A stretch of DNA of 64,000 nt from Mycobacterium seoulense (GTDB taxonomy: Bacteria > Actinomycetota > Actinomycetes > Mycobacteriales > Mycobacteriaceae). The position numbers were made by a program, and so were the translations under genes. Of the stretch, positions 7,649 to 15,133 are shown piece by piece (position 1 is the stretch's first letter; each line of letters begins with the position of its first letter). The DNA lies in NCBI RefSeq assembly GCF_010731595.1, contig NZ_AP022582.1, positions 4,030,001 to 4,094,000 of the forward strand, in the 5' to 3' direction. The notes under the pieces are model-generated. The model had not been told where the DNA came from. It saw only the letters and a program-made list of their open reading frames with translations, and made no database searches.

Positions 7649-8260
7649 TCAGCCGACGTCGGGCTCCTGATCGGTGGGCTCGGAAGGGTCCTCGGCGGTC
7701 AGCGTGTCAAGCATGACCTGGGCGGCGGTGAGTCGATCGATGCCCGCGCCATCAGCTCGGGTGTCCAGTTCCGAACGAGTTTGCCCCGGCGTGTAGCCGC
7801 GGCCGATAAGGACCCCGATGGCCTGATTGATGACCGACGCCGCTCGTAGATATGTCCCGGCATCCGACTCGGCAGGGACGCTGAGGTGCTGATCGAGCGC
7901 GAAGTCGCTGGGCGGGCGGCCGGTTAGCCACGCCAGGTCCGCGGCGAGGTCGACAAATGTTCCCGGCGTCCCCGCGTAGAGCGTGAGGGCAACCGACGGC
8001 GATGCCCGGCAGTCACCGACACCGGGCAGCGTCAGCCGAAGCGAGGTGCGAATATGGTCGGCCGCGCCGTCCTCAACGGTGGTGAACGTGAACGGCGGAT
8101 CACTGCCGTCGACGCTCACGCTCAGACCGAGATAGCTGGGCACCGCCGCTTGGGCGTCGACGCCCAATTGGTGCAAACTGTGCAGCACATCAGCGCCGGG
8201 CTCATCCAACGCGACGGTGAGGATGCCCAAATCCGCGGCCAGGGCCGCACCGATCTTCAT
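7649..8260 (-). CDS. ANTAR-domain RNA-binding regulator
   Basis: A 203-aa protein from ATG 8260, which has GGAGCAG about 8 bases upstream. The N-terminal ~130 residues are a divergent sensor-like domain. The C-terminus has the ANTAR pattern: AASVINQAIGVLIGRGY, then LDTRADGAGIDRLTAAQVML. ANTAR proteins bind tandem stem-loops in nascent RNA and prevent termination. The N-terminal domain is not a clear GAF. It follows the GAF-ANTAR gene on the same strand after 195 bases, so the two may respond to related signals. Confidence 0.75.
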   Translation of the reverse strand: MKIGAALAADLGILTVALDEPGADVLHSLHQLGVDAQAAVPSYLGLSVSVDGSDPPFTFTTVEDGAADHIRTSLRLTLPGVGDCRASPSVALTLYAGTPGTFVDLAADLAWLTGRPPSDFALDQHLSVPAESDAGTYLRAASVINQAIGVLIGRGYTPGQTRSELDTRADGAGIDRLTAAQVMLDTLTAEDPSEPTDQEPDVG

Positions 8261-8455
8261 GACGGGACTGCTCCGCTGAGCGCTCCCGAACGCGGATCGA
8301 GCCTGCCGGTGCCGAACAGGCGAGTCGGCCTGCACGGTGGGGAACACGCGACGCGAACCAGGACCCGTCCCGTTGACTGTTTCCCCACCCCCCAACCTAC
8401 GCGCGTCACACCGTGCGACGAAAGTTCGGCCGCGGGTCGACCTCGCGGTTCGGGC

Positions 8456-9262
8456 TCAGGTCGGGTTGCGTCGGGCGCGGGCGCGGCCCACGGCTTCATC
8501 GACGATGCGTTGGGCCACCTCAGCCAACTTGCGGTGTTCCGCCTGACTGATCGCCCGCAGCTGAGTGAACGCCTCCTCGGCGCTGCGCCCGCTGCGTCCG
8601 CGGATCAGGCCGATCGCCTGATCGATCACCGGGCGCGTCGACAGCGCCGTCTGCAACTGGGCGGTCAGCGCCAACGCATGCGCGAGGATCTGGGCATTGT
8701 GCACCGCCACCGCAGCGGGTTTGGCGAACAGCTCCCCCAGCTCGGCGGCATGCTCATCGAAGACGTCTTTGCCGTGAGCGTAGACATTGATCGCCCCAAT
8801 CACCTCATCCGACAGCAGCAGCGGCAGCGACAGCGCACTATGCACGCCCAAGCGACCCACTCGCGGACCGAACCGCGGCCACATCTTCTCCCCACCCAAC
8901 GACCCAGACCGCACCGTGCGCCGCTCCAATGCCGCGGTAATGCAGGGCCCCTCCTTCAGGGTCACGTACTGAATCTCGTCGATCTCGGCGACAAACGGAG
9001 CGCTGGCCGCCAACGCCTCCACCATGTTGTCCACCCGGTCGACCCGCAACAACGTCACCCCGGCACCATCGGCGCCCGGTATCGCGCGCACCGCGAACGT
9101 CGACACCTCAGTCAGCAATTTGGGCAAACCGAGAGTGCCCGCTACCAAGCCCGCCAGGTCATCGATCCCGGCCCGCAAGTCGGCGACATCAGCGCTAGCC
9201 TGCCGCGCACTCAGCGAACCCAACGGTAAGCCGCCGGCAGCATCCTCGATGAACTCCGTCAT
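8456..9262 (-). CDS. GAF-ANTAR transcription antitermination regulator
   Basis: The GAF domain occupies about residues 35-185 (LPKLLTEVSTFAVRAIPGAD, then GVHSALSLPLLL...VIGAINVYAHG). The C-terminal ANTAR domain follows (RPVIDQAIGLIRGRSGRSAE, then AFTQLRAISQ...HRKLAEVAQRIVDEA). GAF senses a small molecule or redox cue, and ANTAR binds RNA hairpins to allow read-through. The ATG at 9262 is chosen; a TTG at 9274 would add four residues. About 60 bases upstream the leader can fold into competing hairpins, suggesting control at the RNA level. Confidence 0.85.
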   Translation of the reverse strand: MTEFIEDAAGGLPLGSLSARQASADVADLRAGIDDLAGLVAGTLGLPKLLTEVSTFAVRAIPGADGAGVTLLRVDRVDNMVEALAASAPFVAEIDEIQYVTLKEGPCITAALERRTVRSGSLGGEKMWPRFGPRVGRLGVHSALSLPLLLSDEVIGAINVYAHGKDVFDEHAAELGELFAKPAAVAVHNAQILAHALALTAQLQTALSTRPVIDQAIGLIRGRSGRSAEEAFTQLRAISQAEHRKLAEVAQRIVDEAVGRARARRNPT

Positions 9263-9329
9263 ACCTGCGCTCAATATTCTTGTCGGTACTGGGCATCCAC
9301 ACCGAAGCCCGGCGCCCCCAGTCGCGGAG

Positions 9330-9421
9330 CAACCGTCACGAGACGGTTGTCAGGATGATATTACGCCGGCCGCGGCGGCGTAGAAGCACACGGTCGTGTG
9401 CCCGAACCCTGCTACGCCGCC
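9330..9421 (-). promoter_or_regulatory. Structured leader with competing hairpins upstream of the GAF-ANTAR gene
   Basis: Read on the minus strand: a 10-bp perfect stem (GGCGGCGTAG, 9421-9412, with CTACGCCGCC, 9383-9374) encloses GCACAC-GACC-GTGTGC (9401-9386). The 3' arm can instead pair locally as ACGCCG-...-CGGCGT with 9363-9368, so the two folds exclude each other. A final hairpin, CAACCGTC-TCGT-GACGGTTG (9349-9330), follows. The arrangement resembles an attenuator. The loops do not show the A1/G4 hexaloop pattern expected of a canonical ANTAR target. Confidence 0.45.
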
Positions 9422-9581
9422 AACGGGACCAAATCATTGTAGAGCGCGACCATCTGGGCGGAGACCGAATGGGTAATGGTTGAACGAAACCGGCAATTAC
9501 CCCGGCCCGCTGCTACCCTCGCCCCCTCACGGGCAACACCCCCGGTAGCCGGCCACGGTGGACCCTCCTGCGTGCCCAGAG
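9422..9581. other. Intergenic, nothing recognised
   Basis: No gene, promoter or repeat could be supported here. Confidence 0.4.
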
Positions 9582-9767
9582 CTAGCACCTCGTCGTGTTC
9601 ATCGCTCGGCGGTCGCTTTCGCGAAGGTATTCGAGCCGCTTCACGCGCCGCGCAATCGCCTCCACGTCTCGTTCAATTTTACTGACGCGCTCAATGAGCT
9701 GACGGACGCCCGATTCATCCATTGCTTCCGGCTCCTTCGGTCGATGTGCAAACGGGTCGCCCGACAT
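9582..9767 (-). CDS. Small coiled-coil protein (61 aa), hypothetical
   Basis: The product is highly charged and helical: DESGVRQLIERVSKIERDVE, then AIARRVKRLEYL, with hydrophobic residues at heptad spacing. It would form a short coiled coil. There is no known family and no neighbour in operon position. It could be real or a chance frame, and the heptad pattern is the only support. Confidence 0.35.
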   Translation of the reverse strand: MSGDPFAHRPKEPEAMDESGVRQLIERVSKIERDVEAIARRVKRLEYLRESDRRAMNTTRC

Positions 9768-10280
9768 CCATTGGGACCTTGATGACCGGGCTCATCGCAG
9801 GTGCTCAGGTGAGCGCCTATTTGAAAGTGCCCAACAGTGAGGCGATTCTACTGTGGTGGCTGCCGGGGTGGTGCCACGGCGTTGGTTCTGGTTACGACAG
9901 ATCGTGGTCACGGAGGCGGTAGGAACGGCGTCGAGTCTAAGCACGACGGAGCACACCTGAGCGAACCCCGAGCCGCCTGCGGAAGCGCACTGGGCACCGC
10001 GCTCCGGCCCCGGTGCCCTCACGCTGGTGTCCCCCCATCTGCGCATCACTGCTTAACCATTGGTCAACGGCAGGTCGAACGCCGTTGCGATGGAGAGGGT
10101 CTCGACGGTCGACCTTAAGCAACGACCCACGCCCCTACGTCTGGGCCGCCGACCAAATCCTCGATACCAGTATCGAAACTCCTCACTGCCGAGCCTGGCG
10201 GCCTGGCGGCACTAGGCAAGCCTGGCGGCGCAAGCCTGGCGGACGCACCAGGGTCGCCTTAGTAACTCGAACGAAACTGA
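9768..10280. other. Gene-poor stretch with a short GCCTGGCGG repeat cluster
   Basis: No supported gene in 513 bases. Around 10193-10245 the 9-mer GCCTGGCGG occurs four times at irregular spacing (9-26 bases start to start). That is too short and uneven for a CRISPR array and is best seen as simple-sequence decay. Confidence 0.5.
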
Positions 10281-10655
10281 TTGTTTCGTAAACCCGCGGA
10301 TCCCCTACGGGCGGCGGGGCACCGCTGGATCACCCACGCCGATACACCCGCACGGAGCGCCCGCACCGGCGAGCCGTGCCGCGGGTACGCAGCCCGGGGT
10401 GGCAACGTGTGCCGACTGCACGATGGCGAGGCCCCGCAGGTCAAGGCCGCGGCCAAACGCCGACTCGACTAAGCCGCAGATGCCCTGGTAGCCAAGCTAT
10501 TAGGCTTCGCCCTGGAAGGTGACGCCCCGGACTCGGTGGCGCTGTCCGCAATACGCGACGCGCTGGACCGGGCCGGGCTGATCGCCCCGCGGACTCTGGA
10601 CGTGGCGGTCGGGCCGAAACCGTAGGAGACCGTGTTCGACATGCAGACGGCGTGA
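10281..10655 (+). pseudogene. Phage/mobile-element HGG-motif protein, two in-frame stops
   Basis: The reading frame encodes TGEPCRGYAARGG-NVCRLHDGEAPQVKAAA, then AADALVAKLLGFALEGDAP and RDALDRAGLIAPRTLDVAVG. This is the layout of small mycobacterial phage and prophage proteins with paired Cys and an H-G/D-G motif before 'AP.V..AA..RL', followed by a helical C-terminus. TAA at 10470-10472 and TAG at 10623-10625 interrupt it. Past the second stop the frame still reads ETVFDMQTA, which fits the normal ending. The only starts are TTG-type. It is a dead phage-type gene and marks this region as mobile-element debris. Confidence 0.65.
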
Positions 10656-10752
10656 CTATGCCAGTGCTCGGTCGCGCCGTCCGAACGCAGCCAGTAGATC
10701 CAGGAGACCCCAATGAGCCTGGCTAGGCAAGCGTCGTCAGCCCAGCTGCGCG

Positions 10753-10778
10753 TCATACGGTCTAGAATGGTTGTATGA
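10753..10778 (+). promoter_or_regulatory. Promoter and dyad operator of the toxin-antitoxin pair
   Basis: TAGAAT at 10763-10768 lies exactly 6 bases before the antitoxin ATG, the geometry of a leaderless transcript. TCATAC (10753-10758) and GTATGA (10773-10778) form an inverted repeat around it, where the ribbon-helix-helix antitoxin would be expected to bind and repress its own promoter. Confidence 0.5.
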
Positions 10779-11026
10779 CAATGTTCAGCTTTCGCGTCGA
10801 TGACGAGGACGCGGCCGCGGTGGAACAGTGGGCGCGTCGGTTGCATATCGACCGGTCTGAGCTTCTTCGCGAGGCACTACGACGCCACCTGGCCGAGCTC
10901 ACGGCAGATCAAGACGTGCAAGCGTATGCCGAGCAGCCCGTGACGGATGATGAGAAGGCCCTCGCCAAGATCGCCGATTGGGGGCCTGCCGAGGACTGGG
11001 CTGACTGGGCCGATGCGGCGCGGTGA
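10775..11026 (+). CDS. MazE-type antitoxin, ribbon-helix-helix
   Basis: The 83-aa protein starts MTMFSFRVDDEDAAAVEQWA, with a short beta strand and two helices (RRLHIDRSELLREALRRHLAE) typical of RHH/CopG-like DNA-binding antitoxins. The acidic C-terminus (PVTDDEKALAKIADWGPAED) would wrap the toxin. The toxin start overlaps its last 14 bases in another frame, so the two are translationally coupled and made in fixed ratio. Autorepression through the flanking dyad is expected for this class. Confidence 0.85.
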   Translation: MTMFSFRVDDEDAAAVEQWARRLHIDRSELLREALRRHLAELTADQDVQAYAEQPVTDDEKALAKIADWGPAEDWADWADAAR

Positions 11027-11321
11027 ACTGTGGTTCGCCGCGACACCCGGCGGCGACCGGCCCGTGCTCATTCTCACGCGAGATCCGGTTGCCGACCGGA
11101 TCGGCGCGGTCGTCGTGGCCGCATTGACGCGCACCCGTAGGGGACTGGTGTCGGAGTTGGCACTGACCGCCGCCGAGGACCGCGTGCCAAGCGATTGCGT
11201 CGTCAATTTCGACAACATTCATACGTTGCCGCGCGCCGCGTTGCGACGCCGGATTACTCGTTTGTCTACGGCACGGGTGCACCAGGCGTGTCGGACACTT
11301 CGAGCAGCCACCGGCTGCTGA
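11013..11321 (+). CDS. MazF-type mRNA interferase toxin
   Basis: 102 aa starting MRRGELWFAATPGG, with RPVLILTRDPVADRIGAVVV as the PemK/MazF core, VVNFDNIHTLPRAALRRRI as the conserved second half, and a C-terminal helix. MazF enzymes cut mRNA at short sequence motifs. The RPVLILTR and 'D/N..T(L/I)P' signatures are closest to the M. tuberculosis MazF3 group. The start ATG lies inside the antitoxin gene. It is likely active, since no key block is missing, and acts as a stabilisation module of the island or a stress switch. Confidence 0.85.
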   Translation: MRRGELWFAATPGGDRPVLILTRDPVADRIGAVVVAALTRTRRGLVSELALTAAEDRVPSDCVVNFDNIHTLPRAALRRRITRLSTARVHQACRTLRAATGC

Positions 11322-11468
11322 AACTTCTATCCGGACAAGAACTGATCAGCCTCGTTTTTCTGCAAGCGAGATAGCAAGTGCGGTGAGGCGTTGGTCAGAA
11401 TGCGTAGCCGTGAAACCGGGGGTGTTGTAGCCGACATCGCGGGCAGGCGCCGGGTGCAACGTGTCGGG

Positions 11469-12149
11469 TTAGTAGGTCTTGTGGGCGGCGCGTTGGGCGG
11501 CGCGGCGCTGCTGGCGGCTCAACGGCACCTGGTCGTGCTGGCCGGCCTGGAGTAGTGGGTGGGCGGCGGCTGCCAGGGTGGACTCCAACTCCGCAACACG
11601 TGCACGCAGACTCCACAGCTTTTCGGCCTCTCGACGCAACCGGGCCAACTCGCGGTCGCGCTGCTCGGCATTTTCGACATTGCGGCGCAGATGCTCACGC
11701 AGCCGCTCGACGTCGTCGCGGGCCCGCCGGTAGGCGGGATCCTCGGTGAGGGTTTGTTGGAGGGCTATCGCGGCCGCGAACCGCTGCACCGCCGCCCGCA
11801 GCTGCTCACCCATTGCGCCCGAGGTGTACCGGTGCGCCAGGTCTTCTAGCAGGGTTTGGCACTGGTAGTCCGAGCTAAGAAACAAGCGCTGCAGCGTGTG
11901 CATCGAGGGCAGCGGCAGGCGCGCATCGGGGTCGGGTCGATGCGCGCGGGGTACCTCGATGACACGCACCGCCGCACCGGAATTGCGGGCGGCGATGCGT
12001 TCGGCGGAGGCCTGCCGGCGGCATCGCGGCGAGCACCACACCGGTCGCCTGCCCGGCCCCCTTTCGGGCACGTCGAATGTCTGTCCGCAGCGTGGGCAGA
12101 TTCGCACCGAGTCCGCCCGTGCCTCCAAAACCACCGGATCAGCGCCCAC
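11469..12149 (-). CDS. Zinc-finger plus coiled-coil protein, mobile-element associated
   Basis: A 226-aa protein. An N-terminal zinc finger, CPRCGQTF...CSPRCRRQ (Cys pairs near residues 18/21 and 38/42), is followed by a basic linker. A long helical region (about 105-200) then has strong heptad pattern and many Arg/Glu, ending in a basic tail RQQRRAAQRAAHKTY. This suggests a DNA- or RNA-binding protein that dimerises by coiled coil. I know similar proteins only as hypothetical genes on mycobacterial plasmids and islands. The neighbours are a toxin-antitoxin pair and non-coding debris. No catalytic motif is seen. Confidence 0.6.
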   Translation of the reverse strand: MGADPVVLEARADSVRICPRCGQTFDVPERGPGRRPVWCSPRCRRQASAERIAARNSGAAVRVIEVPRAHRPDPDARLPLPSMHTLQRLFLSSDYQCQTLLEDLAHRYTSGAMGEQLRAAVQRFAAAIALQQTLTEDPAYRRARDDVERLREHLRRNVENAEQRDRELARLRREAEKLWSLRARVAELESTLAAAAHPLLQAGQHDQVPLSRQQRRAAQRAAHKTY

Positions 12150-13271
12150 GCTAATGCCCTTCCATTCGATTACGTCAGGACAAAACGTTACCCATGCGTG
12201 ACCTTAGTGCAAGAGGTGTGATGTGCGGCGAGGCGGTGAAGTAAGGCGAACCTAAGTGTCGGTGGACTGACGGAGCGAGGGATGGATCCGCACAGGTCAC
12301 GTAGAGTGCGGCACCGGCGCGAGGGTTGAGGGGGCCGTGGACCGGCATGGGGCTGGGAGGTTGCGCGGTCGCGATGGCGGGTGCGGGCTGAAGGACACCA
12401 GCTCCCCGGCACGGAGACGCGGCTGCGCCCGGCGTCGACGGTTTACCTGCAATCCCGGCCGGGGGTGGTCGTTGGACCCGGTGGCCAACCAAGCGTGCAG
12501 CCGCTCGCCGTCACCTGCACCACACCCGTGCAATCCGAGTCAGGGGCTTAGCGGCCGATCCAGTACGGGCTTTCTGATAAATCGCGGAGCCAGCCATGCG
12601 CTGGCAAGGACGCCTCACCGGCCCGTGATGACCCCACCCAGACGCGCTGCCGGCGCAGGAGTACAGCCGGCTCGGCAAGTGCAATAGCCCGCGCCTGCTG
12701 TACTCGTGCGCCGTCTGTCTTAGGTGAGCACTGCGTCCGGGCCGCTTTGTTTGGGGAAAGACACGTCAAAGCAGGGCTGCATGACCTCCGGCGGCCAGGT
12801 TCCGGTGACGAGCCAATGCAGCAGTCAAAGCGGCACGGGATCATCCTCCGCCAACAGCCGCAGCAGTGCCTGCTCCACCTTCGGAAGGCTACCGAGAAGT
12901 CTCACCGGCGGCACCGGCGAACGCACAAAGCGGCACACCAAGGGCTGAGAACGCGGCGCGGCATCATCGGTGGATTGGCCGTTGAAAACGGGACGAGGAA
13001 ACGCTGGTGGCGCCCCGGTGGCGCGGCGTGGAGGACCGGCTGCAACCACGGCACCAAAGCGGGGGGTGCATCGAGCTGTTGCGGCCTTCAGCGGGGGTCG
13101 GTGGTGGTGTCGCACTGGCGTCCGGTGGCGGCCGTTGGCCAACGGGTGGCGCGGACGGCGGCCATGGCTGCGGTGGGGTAGGTGGATCGCGGCCGAGTGC
13201 GGGCGTTGTGGATCGTGGCGACAAGGGCGGCGCGGCCAGCGGCGCGCGCGGGCGCGAGGCGTGCTCCGCAT
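12150..13271. other. Long gene-poor stretch, degraded DNA
   Basis: Over 1.1 kb with no supported gene. Minus-strand scraps between about 12735 and 12930 read protein-like in two frames (SLPKVEQALLRLLAEDDPVP, then HWLVTGTWPPEVMQPCFDVS), as if one gene had been frameshifted, but I do not recognise it. Downstream of the IS110 remnant (about 13060-13270) the minus strand keeps some Arg/Ala/His-rich character, suggesting more decayed transposase. Confidence 0.45.
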
Positions 13272-13421
13272 GGACGGACCAAGGTTTCTATAGAACGCCC
13301 GGTGATGCCAGGCCGACTCAATTACCAACCCGCGCAAGTGAGCGCTGCCGACCTCGGTGATCGATCCCTGCGGCCCAGACACACCAGACGAATACTCCGT
13401 GGGCACCAGGCCGAGTGAACA
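13272..13421 (-). pseudogene. IS110-family transposase remnant
   Basis: The minus strand reads SLGLVPTEYSSGVSGPQGSI, then TEVGSAHLRGLVIESAWHHR. This is the C-terminal signature of IS110/IS1111 transposases (GL.P.EYSSG...G.ITK.GN...RRL.(V/I)EAAWHHR). Only about 50 codons are recognisable. The N-terminal RuvC-like part is missing and the frame loses similarity downstream, so this is a scar of an old insertion. Confidence 0.7.
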
Positions 13422-13564
13422 ACCGCCGAACACTGCTCTGTTTTCACAATTATTCAATGCGTTTCGGTCAAAGACGGTAATCCTGCTCGCAACCGCCCGA
13501 AATCCGGGAAAAATATCGGGACCGACTGTGGCGCAGCGCAATCACGCCTTCTAGCGTGCTTGGT

Positions 13565-13651
13565 ATGGAACGGAGCATGAGGGCCAGGCGCGGGAAGGAG
13601 TCCACCGGGACTGGCGCGTATATGCGATCATCGGCCCCAGGCTCACGATGA
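13565..13651 (+). CDS. 28-aa leader peptide coupled to the winged-helix gene
   Basis: A -10 box TAGCGT at 13552-13557 lies 7 bases before ATG 13565, so transcription probably starts at this codon. The short basic peptide begins MERSMRARRGKESTG and ends in CGA TGA, where the TGA overlaps the ATG of the next gene (ATGA at 13648-13651). The downstream gene has no ribosome-binding site, so reading this peptide probably delivers ribosomes to it. The peptide itself may have no function. Confidence 0.45.
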   Translation: MERSMRARRGKESTGTGAYMRSSAPGSR

Positions 13652-14490
13652 GCTGGAGTGCGCTCGCCTGGGCGACCGACTCAGATGTCGGTTCCTCGGC
13701 GGCGAAGTTCATCCTCATTCTCTTAGCGAACAAGGCGGACGAGAACTACTCGTGCTACCCGTCAATTCGCACCCTGATGGCCGAATCCAATGCCGGCAGA
13801 AGTACTGTTTTGCGCGCACTCAAAGATTTGGAAACGCGTGGGTTCATCAGCCGGCGTCCGCAATTCCACGACTCCGGAGCGCGACGCTCGACCCGTTACT
13901 ACCTGAATCACCCACTTGCACCACATGTTTCGCCTTGTCCCGATCCGGGACCACCCCGTCCCGACCTGGGACCCCCCGGTCCCGATCCGAGACGGGCCCC
14001 GTCCCGCAACGAAACGGGGACGGTGTCACAACGGCACCCCCCGGGGGTCTCACAGTGGGACCCCTTGAACCCATCAACTGAATCCCCCTCCGAACCGAGC
14101 GCTACCATCGCTGGGATCTTGGCGGCGGTGACCGAGGCATGGAAGCTGAGTACTCGGGAGGCCCGCAGGCTTCTCCCCGGCGTCGAGTCAGCACTGGCGC
14201 ATGGATGGCCAGCGGCGGAACTCACCGGGCACCTGGTTGGAAACACTTCCGGGGCACATGATCCGGTCCGGGTACTCGCCCGGCGGCTGGCCGATTTTCC
14301 GCCGTTACCCAGCCCACGTCCGACAACCGTGCCGTGGTGTGGTCGCTGCGAGGACACGCAGTCTCGCACGATCACGGTCACAAATCCCGACGGGACCGAA
14401 GTCGCCCAATTTTGTCCACGGTCCAGCCCGCAAGTCCACAAGGCCCGTCCATCCGGATGCACATCGCTGCAACCAATAGAAAGGTGGTGA
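13648..14490 (+). CDS. Winged-helix DNA-binding protein of a mobile element (replication-initiator-like)
   Basis: A 280-aa protein. Residues about 12-75 form a winged helix: AAKFILILLANKADENYSCY, PSIRTLMAESNAGRSTVLRA, LKDLETRGFISRR. The middle is a Pro-rich linker with repeated PDPGPP/PDLGPP. The C-terminal part has a helical bundle and a Cys pair (WCGRCED). This N-terminal layout is common in phage/plasmid Rep-like and excision-module regulators of actinobacteria. It sits first in a run of tightly coupled genes ending in the integrase, so control of excision or replication of the island is the likely job. Confidence 0.65.
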   Translation: MSWSALAWATDSDVGSSAAKFILILLANKADENYSCYPSIRTLMAESNAGRSTVLRALKDLETRGFISRRPQFHDSGARRSTRYYLNHPLAPHVSPCPDPGPPRPDLGPPGPDPRRAPSRNETGTVSQRHPPGVSQWDPLNPSTESPSEPSATIAGILAAVTEAWKLSTREARRLLPGVESALAHGWPAAELTGHLVGNTSGAHDPVRVLARRLADFPPLPSPRPTTVPWCGRCEDTQSRTITVTNPDGTEVAQFCPRSSPQVHKARPSGCTSLQPIERW

Positions 14491-14678
14491 ACACCTTGGA
14501 CAACAACGTGTTCAATGACCTGCCCCTGCTCCTTGCGGTCCCCCATGCGGCCCAGCTGCTGGGAATCAGCCGTGCCGCAGCGTACCGCCTTGTGGCCTCC
14601 GGCGAGCTGCCGGTGCGCCGACTCGGTGGTCGCGTCTACGTCGTGACATCGGGCCTCCGTGAGCTGGTGGCATCGTGA
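14487..14678 (+). CDS. Excisionase-like HTH protein
   Basis: About 63 aa. AVPHAAQLLGISRAAAYRLV followed by ASGELPVRRLGGRVYVVTS is the MerR-like HTH_17 fold of excisionases (AlpA/Xis family): helix-turn-helix, then a beta wing. GTG 14487 overlaps the stop of the previous gene (GTGA), which supports that start; TTG 14496 is possible. It would bind near the attachment site and direct the integrase toward excision, or act as a repressor. Confidence 0.7.
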   Translation: MNTLDNNVFNDLPLLLAVPHAAQLLGISRAAAYRLVASGELPVRRLGGRVYVVTSGLRELVAS

Positions 14679-14788
14679 AAGACACGGCGTATCAAAACGG
14701 CTCGACCAAGTCGCACTCAAACGCGAAAAACGATCTTTTGTCGCACACCGATACCGGGCACAAAATCTTTTCCGCGACCGATGCGTAA
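14675..14788 (+). CDS. 37-aa ORF coupled to the excisionase-like gene
   Basis: GTG 14675 overlaps the preceding stop (GTGA), the same join used one gene earlier. The polar peptide begins VKDTAYQNGSTKSHSNAKND and ends HKIFSATDA. No family is known. The overlap geometry is the main reason to list it. It could be chance. Confidence 0.3.
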   Translation: MKDTAYQNGSTKSHSNAKNDLLSHTDTGHKIFSATDA

Positions 14789-14845
14789 CGGATCACCGCA
14801 TCCGATGATTCAAACTAAGCAGTCACCGTGAGACAAGGAGAAACC

Positions 14846-15091
14846 ATGACGGGCAAAAGTGATACGAACTGCGACATCCCAAATACCAGTTCGATGGCCG
14901 AAAGCCCACCGGCCCGAGCCGGCCTGCTTTTGACGATTCCGGAAGCGGCGGAAGCGTTGCGGATCAGTCGTTCGTCGATTTATCGATTGTTAGACTCGCG
15001 AGAACTGTCTTGGGTGCTGATATGTGGCAAACGGCGAGTCAGTACGGCTGAGATCAATCGATTCATCGCAGCCCACACAGAGGTTGCGTAG
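14846..15091 (+). CDS. Second excisionase-like HTH protein
   Basis: An 81-aa protein from ATG 14846 with an ideal AAGGAG 5 bases upstream. After a polar N-terminus comes LLLTIPEAAEALRISRSSIY, RLLDSRELSWVLICGKRRVS, TAEINRFIAAHTEVA, the standard HTH_17 excisionase fold. It is only weakly similar to the 14487-14678 product, so the element carries two different proteins of this type. One may be the Xis partner of the adjacent integrase and the other a regulator. Confidence 0.75.
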   Translation: MTGKSDTNCDIPNTSSMAESPPARAGLLLTIPEAAEALRISRSSIYRLLDSRELSWVLICGKRRVSTAEINRFIAAHTEVA

Positions 15092-15133
15092 TGACCATCT
15101 ACGCGGTTCTGTCCTAAGTGTGCGGTGTGAGCG

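Noticed and set aside
9330..9421. Canonical ANTAR dual-hexaloop target
   Set aside because: The loops do not have A at position 1 and G at position 4 of a hexaloop in either hairpin, so only a general leader structure is reported.
10193..10245. Four copies of GCCTGGCGG as a possible CRISPR or iteron array
   Set aside because: The repeat is only 9 bases, spacing is irregular, and there are no cas or rep genes nearby.
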